Shown here piece after piece: positions 49,631 to 58,489 of a DNA stretch of 64,000 bases. The DNA is from Pseudarthrobacter sp. SSS035 (GTDB lineage: Bacteria; Actinomycetota; Actinomycetes; Actinomycetales; Micrococcaceae). Location of the stretch: assembly GCF_023273875.1 (NCBI RefSeq), contig NZ_CP096882.1, forward strand, positions 930,001-994,000, written 5' to 3'. Under the pieces are notes generated by a model. The model made no database searches, was not told the origin of the DNA, and saw nothing but the letters and a program-made list of their open reading frames with translations. How positions within the stretch are numbered: the first letter of the stretch is position 1; each line of letters begins with the position of its first letter. A program made the translations under genes and the position numbers.

Positions 49631-51193
49631 ATGACCCAAACCACCCGCACGAGCACCGCCGCAGGCCAGCCTTCCGGGACTGACCCGGCCGGCTCGGCGC
49701 ACGGCATCACCGCAAAAGGACTGAAGGGCAGGCAACTGGGCCTCGTCGCCGTCGTCGTTCTTGGCATTTCCACCATCGCGCCGGCCTACACGCTGACCGG
49801 CGCGCTGGGGCCGACTATCGCCGAAGCCGGCCTTCAGGTCCCCGTCATTTTCCTCATCGGTTTCATCCCCATGATCCTGGTGTCGCTCGCATACCGGGAA
49901 CTCAACGCCGATTCCCCGGACAGCGGCACCACGTTCACCTGGGTCACCAAGGCGTTCGGGCCATGGGTGGGCTGGATGGGCGGCTGGGGGCTGCTCGCGG
50001 CCAACATCATCGTCCTGTCCAACCTGGCCGGCGTCGCCGTTGACTTCTTCTATCTGTTTCTTGCCCAGCTGACCGGCAACCCCGAACTGGCAGATTTGGC
50101 CTCCAACACGCTGCTCAACGTGGCCACCTGCTTCGTGTTCGTGGCGCTGGCCGTGTGGGTCAGCTACCGGGGCCTGCACACCACCAAGATCGTCCAGTAC
50201 GGGCTAGTGGGCTTCCAGCTGGTGGCTTTGGGAATCTTCGTGGCCATGGCTTTCGCCAACTGGTCCACGTCCGAGACCGCCATCCCGTTCAGCTGGGAAT
50301 GGTTCGATGTCACCAAGATCGAGACCTTCGGGCAGATCGCCGCCGGCATCTCCCTCTCGATCTTCGTGTACTGGGGCTGGGATGTCTGCCTGACCGTCAA
50401 CGAGGAAACCGCCAACGGCAAGAAGACCGCGGGCCTCGCCGGCACCCTGACCGCCGTCGTGGTCCTGGGCATCTACCTGGTGGTCACCATTGCCACCATG
50501 ATGTTCGCAGGTGTCGGGGATACCGGGATCGGCCTTAACAACGAGGAGAACAGCGCCAACATCTTCACGGCACTCGCGTCCCCGGTCATGGGACCGTTCG
50601 CCATCCTCATGTCCCTCGCGGTGCTCTCAAGCTCGGCGGCTTCGCTCCAGTCGACCTTCACCTCGCCGTCGCGCAGCCTGCTGGCCATGGCGCACTACGG
50701 CGCCCTGCCCAAGCCATTCGCTACCATGAGCAGGAAGTTCGCGACGCCGGGCTTCGCCACCATTGCGGCCGGCGTCGTTTCAGCGGGCTTCTACGCGATC
50801 ATGCACGTCATCAGCCAGAACGTCCTCAACGACACGATCCTGGCCCTCGGCCTGATGATCTGCTTCTACTACGGCCTGACCGCCATCGCCTGCGCCTGGT
50901 ACTTCCGGAACAGCGTGTTCAGCAGTGTCCGCAACTTCATGCTGCGGCTGCTCTGCCCGGTAGCGGGCGGCGTCGGATTGTTTGTGGTTTTCCTGCAGAC
51001 AGCCATCGACAGCTGGGCGCCGGAGTTCGGCAGCGGTTCGGAGGTCTTCGGGGTTGGGCTGGTGTTTGTCCTGGGCATCGGGATCCTGGCGCTCGGGGCT
51101 GTGCTGATGGTGATCATGGCACGCCTCCGTCCGGGGTTCTTCCGCGGCGAAACCATCCGCCGGGACACTCCTGCGCTGGTAGTCCCCGAGTAG
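49631..51193 (+). CDS. APC-family amino acid/polyamine permease
   Basis: 520 residues with about 12 membrane helices. The first helix has the APC motif VVLGISTIAPAYTLTGALG; the loop WGWDVCLTVNEE and the rest are typical. In this operon it likely imports agmatine or another polyamine, or exchanges agmatine for putrescine. The ATG is 13 bp after the aguA stop. A terminator hairpin with U-run follows. Confidence 0.88.
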   Translation: MTQTTRTSTAAGQPSGTDPAGSAHGITAKGLKGRQLGLVAVVVLGISTIAPAYTLTGALGPTIAEAGLQVPVIFLIGFIPMILVSLAYRELNADSPDSGTTFTWVTKAFGPWVGWMGGWGLLAANIIVLSNLAGVAVDFFYLFLAQLTGNPELADLASNTLLNVATCFVFVALAVWVSYRGLHTTKIVQYGLVGFQLVALGIFVAMAFANWSTSETAIPFSWEWFDVTKIETFGQIAAGISLSIFVYWGWDVCLTVNEETANGKKTAGLAGTLTAVVVLGIYLVVTIATMMFAGVGDTGIGLNNEENSANIFTALASPVMGPFAILMSLAVLSSSAASLQSTFTSPSRSLLAMAHYGALPKPFATMSRKFATPGFATIAAGVVSAGFYAIMHVISQNVLNDTILALGLMICFYYGLTAIACAWYFRNSVFSSVRNFMLRLLCPVAGGVGLFVVFLQTAIDSWAPEFGSGSEVFGVGLVFVLGIGILALGAVLMVIMARLRPGFFRGETIRRDTPALVVPE

Positions 51194-51215
51194 TTGCTCC
51201 ACCCACAGCACACAG

Positions 51216-51257
51216 AACGGCGCCCTGCCCGGAAAGTCTCCGGAGCAGGGCGCCGTT
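51216..51257 (+). terminator. Rho-independent terminator of the agmatine operon
   Basis: AACGGCGCCCTGC (51216-51228) and GCAGGGCGCCGTT (51245-51257) form a perfect 13-bp stem, followed by TTGGTTT. The A-rich left flank lets it work for the opposite strand as well. Confidence 0.92.
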
Positions 51258-51305
51258 TTGGTTTCCTGATCTTGCCTCAACGGCGGTTCAGCAGCGAACC
51301 GCGGG

Positions 51306-51854
51306 TCACCAGAAGTGCGCTACATCAACCACCATGCGCGATCCGGATCCCGGGCCGTCCAGGGTGAAGACCCGGAACGGGAGCCGGGCACGGACACCCA
51401 GTCCGATGCTGGTATAGCCTTCGAAGCTGCCCGCGTAGGCCACCTGCCGGAAGGTCTGGTATCCCGACACGTCGGACAGTTCGGCCTTTGCCGCCGGGCT
51501 GTAGGTGACGTTGTAATTGCTGTCATAGGACGGTGCGTTCACAGTTACCTGGAGGAATGCTGAGCCCAACAGTGGGATTTCAAAACCTGAACCGTCCTGG
51601 ACCACGGTCGGAACGTACTGAACCGTGTAGCCGGCAACAGGGCCGTTGAGATCAACCACCATCCGGTCAAAGCAGTAGTGCTGCCCTGTCCGGACGTTGG
51701 TGACGGATGCGGTGCTCATGGCCGGGTCTGATTCAGCCAGCGATCCCCATACGAGTCCGCAATACGATGTGGTTGCCGAGGCGGGCCCCGGAGCCAGGAA
51801 ACCCAATCCGACAGCCATCAAAATGACTGTCAGCCACGTATGAATCTTTTTCAC
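51306..51854 (-). CDS. Secreted AMIN-like domain protein
   Basis: 182 residues. A cleavable signal peptide (WLTVILMAVGLGFLAPGPASA; split: LTVILMAVGLGFL, cut after ASA near 28) is followed by a single AMIN-like domain: CFDRMVVDLNGPVAGYTVQYV, FLQVTVNAP and the C-terminal RMVVDVAHFW. Two Cys may pair. The role is unknown; AMIN domains bind envelope polymers in other proteins. The ATG is at 51854. It is convergent with the permease gene and 52 bp after its hairpin. Confidence 0.8.
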   Translation of the reverse strand: MKKIHTWLTVILMAVGLGFLAPGPASATTSYCGLVWGSLAESDPAMSTASVTNVRTGQHYCFDRMVVDLNGPVAGYTVQYVPTVVQDGSGFEIPLLGSAFLQVTVNAPSYDSNYNVTYSPAAKAELSDVSGYQTFRQVAYAGSFEGYTSIGLGVRARLPFRVFTLDGPGSGSRMVVDVAHFW

Positions 51855-52090
51855 TGTGGGCCACCCTTCGAGTGATTAGGTAGCTCAAGCGTAGGAGCCT
51901 CCGTGGCCACTCAAAAGGGTTGTTGCCGCTTCGGCGCGGAACCGTTAATCGGCCTTGGTTCCGGTCACGCGGGCGTGATTCTTCAGCACTTTTCGGGGCC
52001 ATCGAAACGCTATTAATGCCGTTTCTGCACCCTGCCGTTATGCATAATAACGACGCTGGCGCGCCTCACCGGAGTGCCGGCGTCGGGCGT

Positions 52091-52393
52091 TCAGCCTTCG
52101 CACTCGATGCAGTACTTCAGGCCGTTCTTTTCGCGTGCGACCTGGGACCGGTGGCGGACCAGGAAGCAGGATGAGCAGGTGAACTCATCGGACTGTTCGG
52201 GAACAACAATGACGGTCAACTCTTCGCCCGAGAGATCGGCTCCGGGAAGGTCGATGCCTTCGGCGGTGTCGGTCTCCTCGACGTCGATGACTGCGGTCTG
52301 GGCACTGCCGCTGCGGGATGCCTGCAGGGCCTCCAGCGACTCGGCAGAAGCCTCGTCGTCAGTCTTGCGTGGAGCGTCGTAATCGGTAGCCAT
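52091..52393 (-). CDS. DUF4193 protein
   Basis: 100 residues. Acidic N-terminus (ATDYDAPRKTDDE), then a C-terminal zinc-ribbon-like part with four Cys: TCSSCFLVRHRSQ and YCIECEG. The two CxxC pairs are typical of DUF4193, an actinobacterial family near sigma-factor or RNA-metabolism genes; function unknown. ATG 52393 is chosen over 52426. Divergent from the GT2 gene. Confidence 0.9.
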   Translation of the reverse strand: MATDYDAPRKTDDEASAESLEALQASRSGSAQTAVIDVEETDTAEGIDLPGADLSGEELTVIVVPEQSDEFTCSSCFLVRHRSQVAREKNGLKYCIECEG

Positions 52394-52633
52394 GGCGTGT
52401 TCACTTTCGTCGCTGCACGGCACCATTTCAGGCGCCTCAGTGAAGCAGTTTAGGTCATTATGCCGCTACTTGGGCAACAGTGTGGCCAACCAGACAGATT
52501 TCGTCGCTTCGCCCTCTGCAGACGGGGTACTTGATGCAACCTTGACGGTATCCGGGGGCGAAATCTGAGAAGGCGCCTGCAGGATGGGTTCGCAGGCCGC
52601 TGGGGTCTGCAAAACCCACCCGAGGAGGCCGCC

Positions 52634-53728
52634 GTGGATACCGCAGCTTCGGTGGGCCTGCGCATAGTCGTGCTGGTGCCCGCGTACAACGAGGCGGGCT
52701 CAATCGGGGCAACCCTCCATGGCCTGATGCTCCAGTCCCGTCCCGCGGACCTCATCGTGGTCATCCCCAACGGCTGCACCGATTCAACGGCCTGGGAAGC
52801 GCGGAAGTACCCGGTGACCACCATGGAGCTTCCCCGATTGCAACACCGCAAATCCGAAGCCCTGAACCGGGCCTGGGCGAAGTACGCATTCGACGCCGAC
52901 GTGGTCATCTGCCTCGACGCGGATACGGTCCTGCCCCCGAACGCCGTCGAAGCCTGGTCCCGGGAATTCAGCGCGGAAACGGGCGCGCTCCTCGGTGGCT
53001 CGTCGTCGAAATTTACGATGCAGGACCCCGGATTTCTGAGCCGGCTGCAGAAGGCTGAGTTCGCCACGTGGACCGATACCGCCCTGAGGAGGGGCCGGAC
53101 CAGCGTTCTGGCAGGAACCGGCTGCGCCATCAATAACGCCGTCCTCCGTCAGATCGCGGCCCGGGACGACCGGGAAGGGCCGTGGGTCTACACGTCACAG
53201 GTCGAGGACTTCGAACTGACCTACCGCATCCGGGAACTGGGCTTTATCTGCCAGGTCTCCCCCGATGTCCGCGCCTACACCGACTCGATGAAGACACTCA
53301 AAGCACTGTGGGGCCAGCGGATGAAATGGCAGGTCGGCACCGTGGAAGACCTGCTGGACCTTGGAATCAACCGGCTGACCCTGCGGGACTGGGGCCAGCA
53401 GGCCATGGGTCTGCTCGGTGTGTTCCTGAAGCTGCTGTGGATCGCCGTCATTGCCCTCTCACTCACGTTGGGAGTGTTTCGAGTCGTCCTGTTCTGGTGG
53501 CTGGTGCCAATCCTGTTCGTGGCGCTGGACATCAAGCGGGCCCTGCGGATTCCGCACCGCGACTGGAAGGACGTCCTGATGGCAGCCACGTTTTTCCCGC
53601 AGGAATTGTTTATGTGGCTGCGGTCCGGGTGGTTTCTGGCATCCTGGTGCGCTGTCCTGACCGCAAGGATCACCCGGCGGCGGATAGACCGCTGGGAAGC
53701 GCAATACACAGCAGAGGAAATCAACTAA
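52634..53728 (+). CDS. GT2 glycosyltransferase, membrane bound
   Basis: 364 residues. The catalytic domain (about 10-230) carries LVPAYNEAGSI, DxD in CLDADTVLPP, a glycine-rich substrate loop (GTGCAINNAVL) and the product-site QRMKWQVG. Three to four hydrophobic helices at the C-terminus (LKLLWIAVIALSLTLGVF, VLFWWLVPILFVALDI) form a membrane channel, as in processive glycan synthases. It should extend a beta-glycan from a nucleotide sugar. GTG 52634 has GAGGAGG 5 nt upstream. The small LAXTG gene follows 2 bp later. A GH26 glycanase lies across. Confidence 0.9.
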   Translation: MDTAASVGLRIVVLVPAYNEAGSIGATLHGLMLQSRPADLIVVIPNGCTDSTAWEARKYPVTTMELPRLQHRKSEALNRAWAKYAFDADVVICLDADTVLPPNAVEAWSREFSAETGALLGGSSSKFTMQDPGFLSRLQKAEFATWTDTALRRGRTSVLAGTGCAINNAVLRQIAARDDREGPWVYTSQVEDFELTYRIRELGFICQVSPDVRAYTDSMKTLKALWGQRMKWQVGTVEDLLDLGINRLTLRDWGQQAMGLLGVFLKLLWIAVIALSLTLGVFRVVLFWWLVPILFVALDIKRALRIPHRDWKDVLMAATFFPQELFMWLRSGWFLASWCAVLTARITRRRIDRWEAQYTAEEIN

Positions 53729-53730
53729 CA

Positions 53731-53901
53731 ATGTACGGAATGAACACCGCCCTACCCGCTTCCGGAGCCGCTTTGGGCGCCACCGGGCTGGCGCACACCG
53801 GCCTGGACGTCATGGCCGCCCTGCTGACCGCGCTTGGCGTGATGCTCATAGGTATGGCCTTGCTGGGGCTGGTCCGCCGGGACAGCAAGGCGCGTCCCTA
53901 A
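53731..53901 (+). CDS. Tiny LAXTG-type sorting-signal protein
   Basis: 56 residues. The sequence is almost entirely a wall-sorting signal: GLAHTG (LAXTG), a hydrophobic helix (VMAALLTALGVMLIGMALLGLV) given by its limits, and a basic tail RRDSKARP. LAXTG is recognised by class E sortases of actinobacteria. There is no clear signal peptide before it (the first 20 residues are Ala/Gly/Pro-rich). A start at ATG 53740 would leave 53 residues. It follows the GT2 gene and may be co-translated with it. Confidence 0.65.
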   Translation: MYGMNTALPASGAALGATGLAHTGLDVMAALLTALGVMLIGMALLGLVRRDSKARP

Positions 53902-53909
53902 TTACTGGA

Positions 53910-55136
53910 TCAGGGAGTCCGACGTGCCTGCAATGCCGACTTGAACGCTGAGGCGGAGGTGGCACTGCTGTTGATGCGCCAGTCGGTTTCTTTCTGGAGG
54001 TGGAACCACACGAAGCCCATAACATCAGGCTGGGCCGCCAAATAAGACACGAGCTCAGTGTTCCAGGCAGCCTTGTTGCCCCCTGCTTCGCTGGAAGCCG
54101 TCTCGCTGATCAGGATGGGAACTCCGGGTGCAAGTGCACGCAACTGGGCTATCCCCGGAGCGAAGAGATCCTGCGGCGATATCCAGCCGCTCCACGAGGC
54201 GGAAGTGCCCCAGTTATACCCGTCAAGGGCCACAACATCCACGTATCCGACGCCGGGAAAGAGGCCGGCGAGATCGGTGGAACCGTAGTAGGGAACATTC
54301 GGGCTCCAAACCCAGGACACGTTGCCGGCTCCGGTGGCAGCAACAACGTCGTGAACATGGCGCCAGGCCTCTTCGTAGTCACCGGGCTGATTGCCGTTGA
54401 CGCCTTCGGCCCACGGGTACCAATTGCCATTCATCTCATGGGCGAATCTGAGCTGGACCGGCTGGCCCCAGGCCGCAAGTGACTGGCCCCACTGTGTGAT
54501 GTGGGCGTCAAAGTCGCCGGCGGCTATGCGGTCCAGGGAGTAGGCCGGCTGTTCCATTCCGCCGCCCCAGGCCCAAGGTTCCCAGGTGATGAGCGGGACG
54601 GCGCCGCGTGCCCGGACGGAGTTCATCTCGGCGATGGGGGGAGCCTGGAGGAAGTCCTTGTAAAAGAGAATGGTGGACGGGCTTTCGCCGGCCAGTTGCG
54701 CCACTTCATCCAGTTCCCCGCTGGCCAGTGGGCCGCCGGCCGTGGCCACCCCGAACCGAAGTGCGGCGGTGCTGACCGGAGGGAGCATCGGCGCCGGTGC
54801 GGTCACGGTGAACACGGACGAGGCCTGGATGGACGAGGTCTTGGCCGTGATGGTCAACGATCCCGGGGTTGCGGAAGGGATGGTGATCGAGGTGCTGAAG
54901 GCACCCGAGGCTGCCGTTTTCATGGGAAAAGTCGTGGCACCGGCGATCACCGTCCCCGTGGTGGAGGCTTTGAACCCCGTTCCGCTGACGGTGACGGCGG
55001 ATCCTGCCGCTCCAGTGGCCGGGCTGAGGGAAATCCGGCCTGTGGCTGGCGCTGCCTGGGCTGCCTGGGCCTGCATCAGTCCCAAAGCCAGACCCAGGCC
55101 GACCACTACCGCGATGGATTTCAAAGTTCTGAGCAT
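53910..55136 (-). CDS. Secreted GH26 glycoside hydrolase with an IPT-like domain
   Basis: 408 residues. Signal peptide (SIAVVVGLGLALGLMQAQAAQA), an Ig-like TIG/IPT-like region (about 35-110) and a GH26-type catalytic domain (about 125-405). The family residues HEMNGNWYPW (general acid Glu in the segment) and ISETASSE (nucleophile Glu) are clear, with WEPWAWGG before them. It would hydrolyse a beta-mannan or a related beta-glycan outside the cell. It converges with the GT2 and LAXTG genes 8 bp away, suggesting one polysaccharide is made and trimmed here (inference). Confidence 0.88.
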   Translation of the reverse strand: MLRTLKSIAVVVGLGLALGLMQAQAAQAAPATGRISLSPATGAAGSAVTVSGTGFKASTTGTVIAGATTFPMKTAASGAFSTSITIPSATPGSLTITAKTSSIQASSVFTVTAPAPMLPPVSTAALRFGVATAGGPLASGELDEVAQLAGESPSTILFYKDFLQAPPIAEMNSVRARGAVPLITWEPWAWGGGMEQPAYSLDRIAAGDFDAHITQWGQSLAAWGQPVQLRFAHEMNGNWYPWAEGVNGNQPGDYEEAWRHVHDVVAATGAGNVSWVWSPNVPYYGSTDLAGLFPGVGYVDVVALDGYNWGTSASWSGWISPQDLFAPGIAQLRALAPGVPILISETASSEAGGNKAAWNTELVSYLAAQPDVMGFVWFHLQKETDWRINSSATSASAFKSALQARRTP

Positions 55137-55162
55137 GGCGATCGGTCCCCCGCAATCGGCAA

Positions 55163-55181
55163 GGCGGTTTGGAAAACCGCC
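55163..55181 (-). promoter_or_regulatory. Hairpin in the GH26 leader
   Basis: GGCGGTTT (55163-55170) and AAACCGCC (55174-55181), a perfect 8-bp stem with a 3-nt loop, about 30 nt before the start. Another small pair, GTGCC/GGCAC, lies further upstream (55191-55203). It could be an RNA element or an operator. Confidence 0.45.
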
Positions 55182-55322
55182 GGTCAGGTGGTGCCTAGCG
55201 GCACTTTTCTGATCCTAAGGGTTGGACGCCGAAACCAGACCGGATTTTTTCGAAATCTTTGAAAGGAACTCTGGTGACCGAAGGTTCGACTGGCGCTGCA
55301 CGAGGCAGCCCGGTCGAAGCCG

Positions 55323-55643
55323 TTACTGACCGGGGGCCCGGTAGGCAGGTGTCTTGCCCACGGCTGCGTCAATATCCTCGGGTGTCATGAGCGGCGTGAG
55401 GTGAAGGTCCACGGCGCCTGTGGAATTGATCATCAGGGATAGGGCAACAGCACTCGGCTGATCGGGAACGTCGAAGACCCCCAGGACATCCGTCTCGCCG
55501 AACGCGTAGTAGATGCATTCCAGTGATCCCCCAACCGACTCCAAGGCCTTTACAACGGCGTCCCGACGCTTGGACCCACCCTCCTGCATCAGGCCTTTGA
55601 TGCCCTGGCCCACGTAATTTGCTTGGAAAAGATACTTAGTCAT
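55323..55643 (-). CDS. GYD-domain protein
   Basis: 106 residues. The N-terminal TKYLFQANYVGQGIKGLMQEGG and the motif FGETDVLGVFDVPD define the GYD family (PF08734-type), a small beta-alpha protein of unknown function. ATG 55643 has a purine-rich leader. A broken partial copy of the gene's 3' end lies 500 bp upstream on the same strand. Confidence 0.88.
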   Translation of the reverse strand: MTKYLFQANYVGQGIKGLMQEGGSKRRDAVVKALESVGGSLECIYYAFGETDVLGVFDVPDQPSAVALSLMINSTGAVDLHLTPLMTPEDIDAAVGKTPAYRAPGQ

Positions 55644-55818
55644 GGCCGATTCCTGTTCTGCTGTGCCCAGAACACGAACCTATCCGCACGCCCAGAACAG
55701 AGGATGAGTGAGGGGCTCTGGAGTTCTCCCCGGCAGGGGGTTGTGGGCCGAGTCTAGGCCTCGCCCCCGGGAACTGGCAACGGTCGGTTTTTGCTTTTCA
55801 GCCACACACAGCAGGAAG

Positions 55819-55916
55819 CCGTTACTGAGCGGGGGCCGGCATGCGGGCGTCTTGTCCACAGTTGCGTCAACATCCTCGCATGTCATGAGCGGGGTGAGGT
55901 AAGGATCCATGGCGCC
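55819..55916 (-). pseudogene. Decayed 3' copy of the GYD gene
   Basis: A stretch of about 97 bp matches the last third of the GYD gene (plus ~55321-55418) with about four-fifths identity by eye, including the MDPYLTPLMTCEDVDATVDKTP relic of VDLHLTPLMTPEDIDAAVGKTP (both given in part). One base is deleted near the end, so the stop is lost and the frame runs on to nonsense. The rest of the second copy is not found. It is the remnant of a tandem duplication. Confidence 0.8.
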
Positions 55917-56084
55917 GGGCCATTCTCCGCGACCAGGGCCCCCGACGTCCCAAGTACTCGCGCGTCGCTTGCGGCAGGAGAATCAACCTGCAAGAGATGT
56001 ATGAACACCTTCTTTGCAGCTGACGATGCACGGCCTCCGAGAGTTCTCAAATAACCGCAAAACGGAGCATTAACCCTCAGCTAA

Positions 56085-56098
56085 CTTGTATATACAAG
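56085..56098. promoter_or_regulatory. Operator-like palindrome CTTGTATATACAAG
   Basis: A perfect 14-bp palindrome, with TGTATATACA core, 109 nt upstream of the secreted phosphatase start. This form is typical of GntR-family sites. The leader after it can form two hairpins: GGGTTGA-gatg-TCAACCC (56137-56154) and CTGGGGA/TCCCCAG (56156-56184). Confidence 0.65.
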
Positions 56099-56206
56099 CT
56101 GTGTTTTTGCTTGTTTTCCGGCTCTGCACTGCGGCAGGGTTGAGATGTCAACCCCCTGGGGATGCCCTGCCTGCAGGTCCCCAGCTAGACCTACATTGGA
56201 GAAACC

Positions 56207-57763
56207 TTGGACAACCGTCCCTTCCGCACCGCCTTGGCAACGACCGCCCTAACACTGGCTGCCGCTGTGATACTTCCTTCCGTCGCTTTCGCGGCACCAA
56301 CCGCAACGGAAGCACCCGACGCGGCGGCAGCAAGCCGCGCGGCTGAAGCACCTCACGCAGGCCTTCCCGACGGCACCAAGCGCAAGAAGAGCCTGGTCAT
56401 CGGCATCGACGGAGCGACGTTCGCCAAGTTCGGCGCGGCCGGCATGCCCAACATCCAGGGCCTCATGGACTCCGGCATGACTGCCACCAGTAACCTGTAC
56501 GCGTACCCGATGGCGCCCACCAGCTCCGGCCCGGGGTGGTCCAGCATCGGCACGGGCGTGTGGCCTGACAAGCACAACGTGGTGGACAACAACTTCACGG
56601 CACCCAATTACGCGCAGTACCCGGACTACCTGAGCCGTCTCGAAGACGCCAAGTCGCAGACCTCAACGCTTGTGGTGGGCACCTGGTCGCCCATCCCAGA
56701 GAAAGTGTTCGGCGAGAAGGTGGACCTCAGGATCGCCGGCGGGGACGACGCGGGCACCACGGCCAAGGCAGTTGATTACCTGGCCAACGGCAACCCGGAC
56801 AGCACGTTCATCCACCTCGACGAGGTGGACGGTGCGGGGCACTACTACGGCACTGAACACGGGGCATACCTTGCCGCCCTCCGCAAAGCCGACGGCCAGA
56901 TGGGCGAGATCCTGAACGCTGTCAGGAACCGCCCCGGCTACAACTCCGAAGATTGGCTGACGGTGCTTGTAGCTGACCACGGCCATGCCCCCGGGGGCGG
57001 GCACGGCGGCAACACTCCGGCCGAACGGCAGACCTTCGTTATCGCACAGGGCAAGGGCATCGAGGCCGGCACCGTCCGCAACGACGTCAAGATCACTGAC
57101 ATTGCACCGTCGGTCCTGAAGCACGGGGGCGTCAAAGCAGAAGACGCTTGGAACCTGGACGGTCAGGCGTTCGCTGACATTGAGCCGGATGCTTTCGATG
57201 CTCTCCGGGATAGCCTGCAGACCCGCGTGGATGAAACTGCACCGGGAGCAGCTGTAAAGGGCTGGACCACCACCGCACCCCAAGGCTGGACCATCGACAA
57301 CTCGGCCATGCCCGCCGGCGGCGTCACCGAATGGCGTGGCTGGTCCTTCGCCACTGACGAGTTCTGGACCAACGCGGACCGGAACCAGGGCCGCGAAACC
57401 AGTGTCCGCAACCGCAACGTCTTCGCCGTGGCGGACTCGGACGAATGGGATGACAAGGCACACGCGGCCGGACAGTTCGATTCCACACTCATCAGCCCGG
57501 AGTTCAATGTGAAGGGCGGCAAGACCGCAACGCTGTCCTTCGCATCGAACTACAGGATTGACGGTCCCCAGAGCGGCGAGGTCTTCGTCAGCTACGATGG
57601 CGGCACACCACACCTCGCGAAGTCCTACACGGCGAACTTCAACGGCTTCGAGTCCCTCTCGCTTGATGTCCCCAAGGGCTCCAAGAAAGCCAAAGTAAGC
57701 TTCCGCTACACGGGAACCAACAGCGCGTTCTGGACAGTCGACCAAGTGCAGCTGGACCGCTGA
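56207..57763 (+). CDS. Secreted alkaline-phosphatase-family phosphodiesterase
   Basis: 518 residues. Signal peptide (ALATTALTLAAAVILPSVAFA; cut after AFA near 29), then a nucleotide pyrophosphatase/phosphodiesterase-like domain: VIGIDGATFAKFGAAGMPN (metal Asp), TSSGPGWSSIGTGV (nucleophile Thr or Ser), HLDEVDGAGHYYGTEHG and VADHGHAPGGGHGG (metal His/Asp). A C-terminal ~190-residue beta-rich portion is probably a jelly-roll binding domain. It would release phosphate or nucleotides outside the cell. TTG 56207 has GGAG 6 nt upstream. A terminator follows at 57790. Confidence 0.9.
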   Translation: MDNRPFRTALATTALTLAAAVILPSVAFAAPTATEAPDAAAASRAAEAPHAGLPDGTKRKKSLVIGIDGATFAKFGAAGMPNIQGLMDSGMTATSNLYAYPMAPTSSGPGWSSIGTGVWPDKHNVVDNNFTAPNYAQYPDYLSRLEDAKSQTSTLVVGTWSPIPEKVFGEKVDLRIAGGDDAGTTAKAVDYLANGNPDSTFIHLDEVDGAGHYYGTEHGAYLAALRKADGQMGEILNAVRNRPGYNSEDWLTVLVADHGHAPGGGHGGNTPAERQTFVIAQGKGIEAGTVRNDVKITDIAPSVLKHGGVKAEDAWNLDGQAFADIEPDAFDALRDSLQTRVDETAPGAAVKGWTTTAPQGWTIDNSAMPAGGVTEWRGWSFATDEFWTNADRNQGRETSVRNRNVFAVADSDEWDDKAHAAGQFDSTLISPEFNVKGGKTATLSFASNYRIDGPQSGEVFVSYDGGTPHLAKSYTANFNGFESLSLDVPKGSKKAKVSFRYTGTNSAFWTVDQVQLDR

Positions 57764-57789
57764 TTCGTCCCGCTCATTAACCAAACAAC

Positions 57790-57826
57790 GACGGCGGCGC
57801 TTCCCAACGCGGGAGGCGTCGCCGTC
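57790..57826. terminator. Hairpin after the secreted phosphatase gene
   Basis: GACGGCG (57790-57796) and CGCCGTC (57820-57826) pair, with an inner CGC/GCG (one mismatch). It stands between convergent gene ends, the DUF1349 stop being at 57857. Confidence 0.7.
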
Positions 57827-57856
57827 GGGCGCTTCGTCCTGATCCGCCAGCCGCGC

Positions 57857-58486
57857 TCAACTGCCGTCCCGTAGGTCGGCGGGCGGTCGCGCACTGAATT
57901 CGATGCGGTCAAACCGTGCCACACATCTTTCACCCATGGGGGCTTGCGACATGAACCCCACATGCACGGGTTTGTGGGTATGCAACCGGAAGAGTCGGAC
58001 GAAGCACCAGTACAGGCCGTTTGCCGATGAATGGAAGGCCCATGCAGGACCAATTCGACTGACCCGAAGATACGTCCATGGGCCGGGGACAAGATGGGCA
58101 TTCGAGTCGTCGGAATACGTATTCGTCACAACGCTGACGACCATCGCTTCTTCGTGGGGCGAGTATTCAAAGCAGAGCTTGGCCCAGTGGTCCGTATCCG
58201 CCCACAGGCTCAGGACCCCTGCGTCGAACGTCGTCCGCGGCGAGAGAACCATGACCCGGGCCGACAGTGAAAAAGACGGCGGCGCCGTGAACCCAAGGGC
58301 AGAAGCTCGGTGTTGCTGCCCTCCCCAGAGTGAATCATTGCTCCAGTCGACGCCGGGCGCCGCTGTAAGAGTCAGGGTGTTCTCGGCCGCGTCGTATGCG
58401 ACTCGACCCGGCGAGGATGTCCACGCCAAAGCAGGCAGCCCTGTCACTTCAGGGATTACGTTCCTTCTCCCTGCACCCGACAACAC
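57857..58486 (-). CDS. DUF1349 (concanavalin-like) protein
   Basis: 209 residues, single DUF1349 beta-sandwich domain: SLSARVMVLSPRTTFDAGVLSLWADTDHWAKLCFEY given by its core GVLSLWADTDHWAKLCFEY (19), and YLRVSRIGPAWAFHSSANG. These often act on or bind glycans. GTG 58486 starts 3 bp after the stop of the upstream 71-aa gene, so the two are coupled. It lies at the end of the sugar cluster. Confidence 0.85.
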   Translation of the reverse strand: MLSGAGRRNVIPEVTGLPALAWTSSPGRVAYDAAENTLTLTAAPGVDWSNDSLWGGQQHRASALGFTAPPSFSLSARVMVLSPRTTFDAGVLSLWADTDHWAKLCFEYSPHEEAMVVSVVTNTYSDDSNAHLVPGPWTYLRVSRIGPAWAFHSSANGLYWCFVRLFRLHTHKPVHVGFMSQAPMGERCVARFDRIEFSARPPADLRDGS

Positions 58487-58489
58487 CGG

